A DNA stretch of 64,000 nucleotides from Pseudomonas reinekei (GTDB taxonomy: Bacteria > Pseudomonadota > Gammaproteobacteria > Pseudomonadales > Pseudomonadaceae). The notes under the pieces were generated by a model that made no database searches, had not been told where the DNA came from, and worked only from the letters and a program-made list of their open reading frames with translations. Both the position numbers and the translations under genes were made by a program. This document shows positions 57,975 through 64,000 of the stretch, piece by piece (within the stretch, counting starts at the first letter, position 1; the number at the start of each line of letters is the position of its first letter). The stretch covers positions 97,680-161,679 of the forward strand of contig NZ_MSTQ01000014.1 in the NCBI RefSeq assembly GCF_001945365.1, written 5' to 3'.

Positions 57975-58874
57975 TCAAACCCGCGCTACCTGAACCACCG
58001 CTCTGCGCTCCAGATTCAACGCCAGCACACTGATCAACACCACCACCGCACCCACGCCCACCATCAACGTCGGCCTTTCGCCCAGGGTGAAGGACGCAAT
58101 GACCATCGCCATCGGCGGCACCAGATACAACGTCATCGTCGCCCGGCTCAGGTCCACGTGCGCCAGTACATAGGCCCACGCCAGATACGCCAGCGCACTC
58201 GGAAAAATCCCCAAGGCAAACACCGCGAGCTGTACCCGCAGTGGCGCATTCACCACCTGATCCGCCAGCCCGGGCAGGAACACCAACAGCAGCGCGGTCC
58301 CGGACCAGACCGTATAGCAAACCAGGGTCAGGCCGTCGTAGCGTCCGGTGTGATGCTTTTGCAGCGCGAAGTAAATACTCCACGACAACGCCGACAGCAG
58401 GATCAACAAGCCATGGGCGTCGATGCTGCCGAAGCCGTGATCGCCGGCCACCACGATCATCACGCCGACCAGTCCGAGGACCACGCATCCCCAGCGCCAG
58501 GCGCTCACCCGATCCTTGAAGACGAAGCGTGCCAGCAGGGTGCTGAACAGCGGCGTCGTCTGCGCCAACACACTCGATGCGCCGGCGCTGACGCCCTGTT
58601 GGCCGAAATTGATCGCCACGTGATGCAGGCTCACCGCAAAGAAACCCAACCCGAACAGCAGCGGCAGATCCCGGAGTTTCGGCGGGTGAATGCCCCTCGA
58701 TACCGCGACCACGGCCATGAAGACCGAGGCGATCAGAAAACGCAGCAACGCCAGATGCACGGGGTCATAAGCCACCAACCCGATGTGAATGCCGCTCGGG
58801 GAATATCCCCAGCAAGCTACGACAAACGCCATGGCCAGGATGATTTTCAGGGGGGAGGGGGTAAGTCGATTCAT
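57975..58874 (-). CDS. EamA-family DMT transporter
   Basis: A 299-residue inner-membrane protein with ten hydrophobic segments in two EamA halves (first GYSPSGIHIGLVAYDP and LAQTTPLFSTLLA; second LAYLAWAYVLAHVDLSRATMTLYLVPPMAM and TLGERPTLMVGVGAVVVLIS in pieces). It is predicted to export metabolites or amino acids. The ATG at 58874 is chosen; the frame back to 58928 has no better signal. It is divergent from a LysR gene, the usual pairing of an exporter with its regulator. Confidence 0.87.
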   Translation of the reverse strand: MNRLTPSPLKIILAMAFVVACWGYSPSGIHIGLVAYDPVHLALLRFLIASVFMAVVAVSRGIHPPKLRDLPLLFGLGFFAVSLHHVAINFGQQGVSAGASSVLAQTTPLFSTLLARFVFKDRVSAWRWGCVVLGLVGVMIVVAGDHGFGSIDAHGLLILLSALSWSIYFALQKHHTGRYDGLTLVCYTVWSGTALLLVFLPGLADQVVNAPLRVQLAVFALGIFPSALAYLAWAYVLAHVDLSRATMTLYLVPPMAMVIASFTLGERPTLMVGVGAVVVLISVLALNLERRAVVQVARV

Positions 58875-58969
58875 GGTCGTGCACCGATGGGAGATGCACT
58901 GAGTATCAGAAGCCTGATCGTTCGCCACAACTGACTTATACTGCGCTAACTATTCACTTTGGGTGATGT

Positions 58970-59833
58970 ATGGAGCTGGCGCAGATTCGCATGTTCAAGA
59001 CCGTGGCCGAGGTGGGCAGCATTGCCCGTGCCGCCGAGTTGCTGCATTGCGTGCCATCGAATATCACGGCGCGCATCAAGTCGCTGGAAGCCGAGCTGGG
59101 AGTGGCGCTGTTCCTGCGGGAGGGGCGTGGTCTGCGCATCAGCCCGTCGGGCCAGACCTTTCTGGCCTACGCCTCAAAAATTCTGGCCCTCACCGCCGAG
59201 GCCAAACGCGCGGTGGATCCTTCGGCCGATCCGTCCGGACCGTTGCGCATCGGTGCCATCGAGTCGTCTGCCACCGGGCGCTTGCCGCGTTTGCTGGCGA
59301 AATTCCACAAGCGCTTCCCGCAGGTGGCGCTGGAGCTGACCACTGGCACGTGGGCCCAGTTGCTCGACGACACGTTCAATCACAAGCTCGACGGTGCGAT
59401 CGTCGCGGTCGACGTCGAGCGCTCGCAGCTCAAGCGCACGCCGATGTACCGCGAAGAGCTGCTGTTAATCGCCTCATCCTCCCTCGGACCGCTGCGTGAC
59501 GTGGCGGACCTGCACGACAAGACCATGTTCCTTTGGCCGCAAGGCTGCCCCTACCGCGCAGCGATGGAGCATTGGTTATTGCGCAACGGGTTGTCGTTGC
59601 CGATTGTCAGCCTGGCCAGCTATGGCGCGATTGTCGGTTGCGTCAGTGCCGGGGCCGGCGTGGCGCTGGTGACTAAAGGGGTTTTCGATCAATACGCCAA
59701 GGGTGCCGGGTGCGTGGCGTTCGAGTTTCCTGAACTGACGGCCATCGAGAGCCTGTTCTACTGGCATGAAAACGCCGGCGTGCACCCGGCGCGCGAGGCA
59801 TTTGTGGCGATGTTGCGCGAAGAGTTCACCTGA
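58970..59833 (+). CDS. LysR-family transcriptional regulator
   Basis: A 287-residue LysR regulator. The helix-turn-helix lies at about 4-60 (FKTVAEVGSIARAAELLHCVPSNIT, RIKSLEAELGVALFLREGRGL). The effector-binding domain follows (PLRIGAIESSATGRLPRLL, LDGAIVAVDVE, CVSAGAGVALVTKGVF). It is divergent from the EamA transporter with a 95-base gap, so it probably controls that exporter and itself. The ATG at 58970 is the natural start. Confidence 0.9.
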   Translation: MELAQIRMFKTVAEVGSIARAAELLHCVPSNITARIKSLEAELGVALFLREGRGLRISPSGQTFLAYASKILALTAEAKRAVDPSADPSGPLRIGAIESSATGRLPRLLAKFHKRFPQVALELTTGTWAQLLDDTFNHKLDGAIVAVDVERSQLKRTPMYREELLLIASSSLGPLRDVADLHDKTMFLWPQGCPYRAAMEHWLLRNGLSLPIVSLASYGAIVGCVSAGAGVALVTKGVFDQYAKGAGCVAFEFPELTAIESLFYWHENAGVHPAREAFVAMLREEFT

Positions 59834-59961
59834 CGCTTCCTCCGAAGACGTATTGATCTGGATCCAGGCTTTATTCACAAACCTACGGCACTCGTGCGAA
59901 TCGTGGCGGCCTAAGCAACAGGACGTACTTTTGCGTTCAGGCAAACTGGCATGGATCGGAC

Positions 59962-61023
59962 ATGAACAAAGAAAACCTTAAAGACAGATCGCTGACTATT
60001 CTGCTGGCGCTGGTGAGCATCGCTTTCGTCTGGATTCTGCTGCCGTTTTACGGTGCCGTATTCTGGGCGGTGATCCTCGGGATCCTGTTTGCCCCCCTGC
60101 AACGACGGCTGCAATTGAAGTTCGGCTGGCAGCGCAACTTTACATCGCTGCTTACCTTGAGCATCTGTCTGTTGATCGCGATCCTGCCGGTGATCGTCCT
60201 GAGCATCTTACTGGTCCAGGAAGGGACAGCGGTCTACAGGAGCATCGAAAGTGGCGAGCTGGACATTGCCGCCTATGTGACGCAGTTCAAGCACAGTCTT
60301 CCACCATTCTTCCAGCACTTGCTCGACCGTTTCGGCATGGGCGAATTGAACGGGCTGCGGGAGAAAATCATCAAGAGCGCGATGACCGGCAACGAGTTCT
60401 TTGCTACACAGGCATTCAGTTTTGGTCAGGGAACGTTCCAGTTCATCGTCAGCTTTTTCATCATGCTGTACCTGCTGTTTTTCTTCCTGCGCGACGGTGC
60501 GGAACTTGCGCGAAAAGTACGCACGGCCGTGCCGCTGGAGGAAAACCAGAAGCGTCGTTTGCAACTCAAGTTCAACCGTGTGGTGCGGGCCACCGTGAAG
60601 GGTAATCTGGTGGTCGCCATCACGCAGGGTGCATTGGGTGGTTTGATTTTTTGGTTTCTGGATATCCCCAGTGCCTTGATCTGGGCGGTGTTGATGGCAT
60701 TTCTATCGTTATTGCCAGCGGTGGGGGCGGGGATTATCTGGGCACCGGTGGCGGCATTTTTCCTGTTCACCGGGGCGATCTGGCAAGGGGTGACGCTGGC
60801 CTTGTTCGGCGTGTTCGTGATTGGCCTGGTGGATAACGTGCTGCGACCGATCCTGGTAGGCAAGGACACGAAAATGCCCGACTACATGATCCTGATTTCG
60901 ACCCTGGGTGGCCTGGCGATTTTCGGCTTGAATGGCTTTGTCATCGGTCCACTGATTGCCGCGCTGTTCATGTCGAGCTGGGCCATTTTCATCGAAACCA
61001 AGCCGCGGGTTCAGTTACCTTAG
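59962..61023 (+). CDS. AI-2E family transporter (PerM-like)
   Basis: A 353-residue inner-membrane protein of the AI-2E/PerM family. It has an N-terminal pair of helices, a cytoplasmic-type region around 95-150, and a C-terminal block of helices with FLSLLPAVGAGIIWAPVAAFF, VDNVLRPILVGKDTKMP and LISTLGGLAIFGLNGFVIGPLIAALF in pieces. It has no autoinducer specificity provable from sequence; some family members are Na+/H+ antiporters. Its TAG overlaps the end of the convergent small gene by four bases. Confidence 0.87.
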   Translation: MNKENLKDRSLTILLALVSIAFVWILLPFYGAVFWAVILGILFAPLQRRLQLKFGWQRNFTSLLTLSICLLIAILPVIVLSILLVQEGTAVYRSIESGELDIAAYVTQFKHSLPPFFQHLLDRFGMGELNGLREKIIKSAMTGNEFFATQAFSFGQGTFQFIVSFFIMLYLLFFFLRDGAELARKVRTAVPLEENQKRRLQLKFNRVVRATVKGNLVVAITQGALGGLIFWFLDIPSALIWAVLMAFLSLLPAVGAGIIWAPVAAFFLFTGAIWQGVTLALFGVFVIGLVDNVLRPILVGKDTKMPDYMILISTLGGLAIFGLNGFVIGPLIAALFMSSWAIFIETKPRVQLP

Positions 61024-61214
61024 GCGTTGAGTTGGCCGTGCCGGCCGGCACTGATTTGCTGCGACAACGCTTGGGCATCGGGCAGTGACGTGAGTGGGCC
61101 GCTGATTTGTTCGCCGTCCTGGACAAGATACCAGCAGGCAAGCATGCCTAACGCCCTGAGCGGTGCTGGGACGGCGCTGCCGATAACGGACATGATCTGA
61201 ACCTGAGACATCAT
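61020..61214 (-). CDS. Hypothetical 64-residue protein
   Basis: A small protein starting in ATGATG (61214 or 61211) with a strong GGAGGT five to eight bases before it. The central part (APLRALGMLACWYLVQDG) is weakly hydrophobic. The C-terminal half (GPLTSLPDAQALSQQISAGRHG) looks like a short helical tail. No family recognised. Its stop overlaps the convergent AI-2E gene by four bases. Confidence 0.55.
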   Translation of the reverse strand: MMSQVQIMSVIGSAVPAPLRALGMLACWYLVQDGEQISGPLTSLPDAQALSQQISAGRHGQLNA

Positions 61215-61326
61215 AAGTACCTCCATCAATCTATGGAGCTACCTTACTGTCCGCCGCTTTTTACGGACAATCACCGTTTTCGATAGTGGTCATTGATGCC
61301 AGTGAGGGCAGTCGACCGGCTGTCGG

Positions 61327-61521
61327 TCAGTCGACCACCTGATCAAGCATATTCACCACTTCCTGCTCGTTGAGCAGCCCCTTGCGCACGAGGCTTTGCG
61401 TCAGCAGCGAAAGGAACTTGGCGCTGCGATGTCCTTCCAGGTGCTTGAGTTCAGTCAGTACGCTGTACACCTTGCTGGAGGTACACAGGCCGACAATGCG
61501 GTGCGGATTTTGTGTTGGCAT
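61327..61521 (-). CDS. Hypothetical 64-residue protein
   Basis: A soluble, helical, weakly basic protein (LTELKHLEGHRSAKFLSLLTQSLVRKGLLNEQEVVNMLDQVV in pieces). The ATG at 61521 has AAGGACG upstream; the frame continues to 61590 without support. It has the same length as the next leftward small protein but no obvious sequence similarity to it. No family recognised with certainty. Confidence 0.55.
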   Translation of the reverse strand: MPTQNPHRIVGLCTSSKVYSVLTELKHLEGHRSAKFLSLLTQSLVRKGLLNEQEVVNMLDQVVD

Positions 61522-61764
61522 GAGGTCGTCCTTGTTGTTATCAAGCTGTTGTGGGCGGACAGGCCCAAGCTTGCGGACCTGACGTGACATAAATATGACC
61601 GATGGCTGCCACGGGGCAGAAGCGGTGTCGGGACAATCTTGCCCATTTGTGCGCCGCCTGCTGTCCTCATAGCGACCTCGACGAGATTTATTCAGACCAG
61701 GGCAGGCATCCAGCCCTGCGCAATCCGATGATCGGCGGGGGCGTCCCCAGGCGAACAGAATGGC

Positions 61765-63306
61765 TCATGGTTTGGGAGCTCCGCCGCTGGGGGAGCCGAA
61801 CTTGAACGGGTCGGCACCACGGTTCGCGCGGTTCTTCTCTTTACGCGCCGCGTCCGGAGGGCGGATCATTTGTACCGTCAGGCTGCCGTCTGCACCGGCG
61901 TAAACCACCGCACTGGTTCCACCGTCCAGATAGCTCGCGATGGTGGCCAGGTTGATCTCCACCAGCGCGCTACTCACCCCTGTGTTGCCCAGGCGCCGCC
62001 CGATGTTGTATCCCTCGTCGACATTGCCCAGTTCAAGGCCGTGGCCGTCGGTATTCAGGCCGTGCAAGGCAAGGGTCAGGGCGATTTCAGCTTCTTGATT
62101 GTCGGTGGTGTCGTAGAACACGCGCACGGGCTTATGCCATTCGGGCAGGGTATCCAGCGCCTGCAGCCAGCCAGCCTGCAGGGCCCTGGCCTGCAACGCC
62201 GGTTTGAGCCGCTTGCCGTGTTCATCCTGCATCGAGACCTTGATCGGGCGATGCAGGTAACCCAGCACCGGTGCGGCGTCGAACTCTTTGACCTGATGCT
62301 GGGCCCAGCGGATGGGTAACCATGGGGAAGGTTCGAACTCTCCGGGGCCGCGGTTGCTGATGGTTTGCCAGAGGGTGGGGAGTTGGGATTGCCAGTAGGC
62401 GGTGGACATGGTGCCGGGGGCTAGGGGGTCTTCAGCGCCTTTGGCTCGCTCTGCCTCCTCATACGCCTTCCTGAACTTAGGCGCCTGCTGCCAGTAAAAT
62501 GCCCATAGTTTGCCCAGATCGGTGTCTTTGTTCTGGTTATCTTCACGTTCATGAGTGGCATAACGGCGGATGTACCGATCCACCCGATCCGAGCGGGTGA
62601 CCAGCAGCCCGGTCATGCTTTCGTAGACGGTGGGGACGACGTGGCCGTTCTGCAATCCAAGGGTTCCTGCAACCCGCAATCCGTCTCGCGTGACGTCGCC
62701 ATCCTCGCTCACGATCAAGGCCTGGGGCACTTCGGGGTTGTCATCGAAGAACTGGAACAATCGCTCGATCATACCCTGGGCATGGGTTGTGTTTTCTGCG
62801 TCTTGCCACAAAAACAACGTGACTCCGAGCGTGGCGGCGTTGCGACCATTGTGAATGTTACTCGCGGCCCCTGTATCTGACGGCTGCTTGGGCGGCGCGA
62901 TGGAAAACACCGGGATTGGCCAGTACGCCACTGACTCGCCTGCCGAATGTTTGAAGGCAACGCGGATTTTGATATCTCTGGAGTTTTGTCTGGATCTTAG
63001 TGACGCCTTATAGTCCTTGGGGTCACGAGAGTAAATTGAAGCAAAGTTGTCGTTTTTCTTTTTGATGAACTGCCAGATTTCAGATTGATGATCCTGATAA
63101 ATCCCCAGCCCCACGCCCCGTATTTCTAGCGCGTAAGTCCGCGCTTGCGTGGCTTGCTGCTCAGCGATTTGTGCGGTGACTTTGGCTTTGTAAGCAGCGA
63201 GCCCCGCTTTTTCACTGGCCACGGCGTTGCCCCACCAGTGAACGCTGAAGATCAGCAATATCGGGCCCACAATAGCGGCGATTCCCCAGCGCAGTACCGG
63301 GTTCAT
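61765..63306 (-). CDS. tla3: Type VI lipase adapter-like protein Tla3 (DUF2875), copy 1
   Basis: A 513-residue protein of the DUF2875/Tla3 family. It has an N-terminal hydrophobic segment (about 8-25), then a large periplasmic-type domain containing ALIVSEDGDVTRDGLR, YESMTGLLVTRSDRVDRYIRRYA and NVDEGYNIGRRLGNTGVSSALVEINL in pieces. A charged C-terminus follows (RKEKNRANRGADPFKFGS). Known: Tla3 helps load T6SS lipase effectors in Pseudomonas. The ATG at 63306 has GGAG upstream; a longer start at 63369 would overlap the upstream copy by ATGA. The family name is from memory. A second, nearly identical gene lies directly upstream. Confidence 0.75.
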   Translation of the reverse strand: MNPVLRWGIAAIVGPILLIFSVHWWGNAVASEKAGLAAYKAKVTAQIAEQQATQARTYALEIRGVGLGIYQDHQSEIWQFIKKKNDNFASIYSRDPKDYKASLRSRQNSRDIKIRVAFKHSAGESVAYWPIPVFSIAPPKQPSDTGAASNIHNGRNAATLGVTLFLWQDAENTTHAQGMIERLFQFFDDNPEVPQALIVSEDGDVTRDGLRVAGTLGLQNGHVVPTVYESMTGLLVTRSDRVDRYIRRYATHEREDNQNKDTDLGKLWAFYWQQAPKFRKAYEEAERAKGAEDPLAPGTMSTAYWQSQLPTLWQTISNRGPGEFEPSPWLPIRWAQHQVKEFDAAPVLGYLHRPIKVSMQDEHGKRLKPALQARALQAGWLQALDTLPEWHKPVRVFYDTTDNQEAEIALTLALHGLNTDGHGLELGNVDEGYNIGRRLGNTGVSSALVEINLATIASYLDGGTSAVVYAGADGSLTVQMIRPPDAARKEKNRANRGADPFKFGSPSGGAPKP

Positions 63307-63365
63307 GTCAGCGGTTCTCCAACAAGCCCTAGACAGGACGGGATCCCCAGGCATGACGTGATGGC

Positions 63366-64000
63366 TCATGAATTGGGAGCTCCGCCGCTGGGGGAGCCGA
63401 ACTTGAACGGGTCGGCACCACGGTTCGCGCGGTTCTTCTCTTTACGCGCCGCGTCCGGAGGGCGGATCATTTGTACCGTCAGGCTGCCATCTGCACCGGC
63501 GTAAACCACCGCACTGGTTCCACCGTCCAGATAGCTGGCGATGGTCGCCAGGTTGATCTCCACCAGCGCACTGCTGACCCCGGTATTCCCCAGGCGCCGC
63601 CCGATGTTGTATCCCTCGTCGACATTGCCCAACTCGATGCCATGGCCGTCGGTATTCAGGCCGTGCAAGGTAAGGGTCAGGGCGATTTCAGCCTCTTGAT
63701 TGTCGGTGGTGTCGTAGAACACGCGCACCGGCTTATGCCCTTCGGGCAGAGTATCCAGCGCCTGTAACCAGCCGGCTTGCAGCGCCTTGGCCTGCAACGC
63801 CGGTTTGAGTCGCTTGCCGTTTTCGTCCTGCATCGAGACCTTGATCGGGCGATGCAGGTAACCCAGCACCGGCGCGGCGTCGAATTCTTTGACCTGATGC
63901 TGGGCCCAGCGGATGGGTAGCCATGGCGAAGGTTCGAACTCTCCGGGGCCGCGGTTGTTGATGGTTTGCCAGAGGGTGGGGAGTTGGGATTGCCAGTAGG
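63366..64000 (-). CDS. tla3: Type VI lipase adapter-like protein Tla3 (DUF2875), copy 2, 5' end outside window
   Basis: About 211 C-terminal codons of a second DUF2875 protein; the frame stays open to the window end. The sequence is nearly identical to copy 1 at the same positions (offset 1,601 bases) with only a few changes, such as HGIELGN for HGLELGN, LPEGHKP for LPEWHKP, and GGAPNS for GGAPKP at the end. Its TGA overlaps a possible start of copy 1. This is a tandem duplication; further T6SS genes probably lie beyond the window. Confidence 0.75.
   Translation of the reverse strand, partial: YWQSQLPTLWQTINNRGPGEFEPSPWLPIRWAQHQVKEFDAAPVLGYLHRPIKVSMQDENGKRLKPALQAKALQAGWLQALDTLPEGHKPVRVFYDTTDNQEAEIALTLTLHGLNTDGHGIELGNVDEGYNIGRRLGNTGVSSALVEINLATIASYLDGGTSAVVYAGADGSLTVQMIRPPDAARKEKNRANRGADPFKFGSPSGGAPNS

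Noticed and set aside
61602..61805. 67-codon plus-strand frame downstream of the small genes
   Set aside because: It crosses the end of tla3 copy 1 and shows no start signal or recognisable sequence.

Overview
The window is a 64 kb piece of a Pseudomonas chromosome, most likely of the P. fluorescens group. The evidence is the high-GC codon use, the density of characteristic REP-like palindromes (TGTGGGAGCGAGCCTGC, GTGGCGAGGGAGCTTGC and similar), and genes typical of these bacteria: a 52-residue Cys/His-rich metallothionein, a glucarate gene set, a polB-type DNA polymerase II, many chemoreceptors and LysR/AraC regulators, and Tla3 (DUF2875) proteins of the type VI secretion world. I see no rRNA, tRNA, CRISPR array or complete insertion sequence.

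Layout. 1-2.6 kb is an AT-richer toxin/immunity island: the 3' end of a glycine-zipper toxin gene, four tandem paralogous small membrane proteins (probable immunity proteins), and a broken copy of the toxin's last codons in front of the fourth. 2.7-6.5 kb holds leftward metabolic genes (codA, an alpha/beta hydrolase, queD, a patatin-like phospholipase). 6.6-9.3 kb is a PepSY-PepSY-response regulator-histidine kinase operon. 9.4-17 kb holds an MHS-type transporter and two chemoreceptors either side of a YuiF-type antiporter. 17-22 kb is mostly regulators and small membrane proteins, with the metallothionein. 22.4-32.9 kb is one giant autotransporter gene (about 3,508 residues, beta-strand repeats, C-terminal beta-barrel). 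33-35 kb is selD-mnmH (selenium to tRNA 2-selenouridine).

35.3-42.5 kb holds a histidine phosphatase, a glutathione transferase, a TonB receptor followed by a flavin monooxygenase with Fur-like motifs upstream, and a DUF1615 lipoprotein. 42.6-45.1 kb runs leftward: DUF3455 protein, ECF sigma factor, anti-sigma factor, and a secreted protein built of nine 13-residue repeats. 45.2-52.8 kb holds a GST, a CBS protein, polB overlapping a DUF1810 gene, an aldo/keto reductase, a possible lipoprotein, a TauE/SafE permease and a DUF4174 protein. 52.9-57.9 kb is ampC, gudD, the gudP-like transporter and a divergent FadR-type GntR regulator with a matching operator. 58-61.5 kb holds an EamA exporter with a divergent LysR gene, an AI-2E family permease and two 64-residue proteins. 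61.7-64 kb contains two tandem, nearly identical tla3 genes, the second cut by the window end.

Most striking are the toxin/immunity array with its toxin-tip remnant and mosaic fourth immunity gene, the 39-bp-repeat secreted protein beside an ECF sigma/anti-sigma pair, the modular giant autotransporter, and the tla3 duplication. All functional statements come from reading the sequence and recalled family knowledge; no database search was run.
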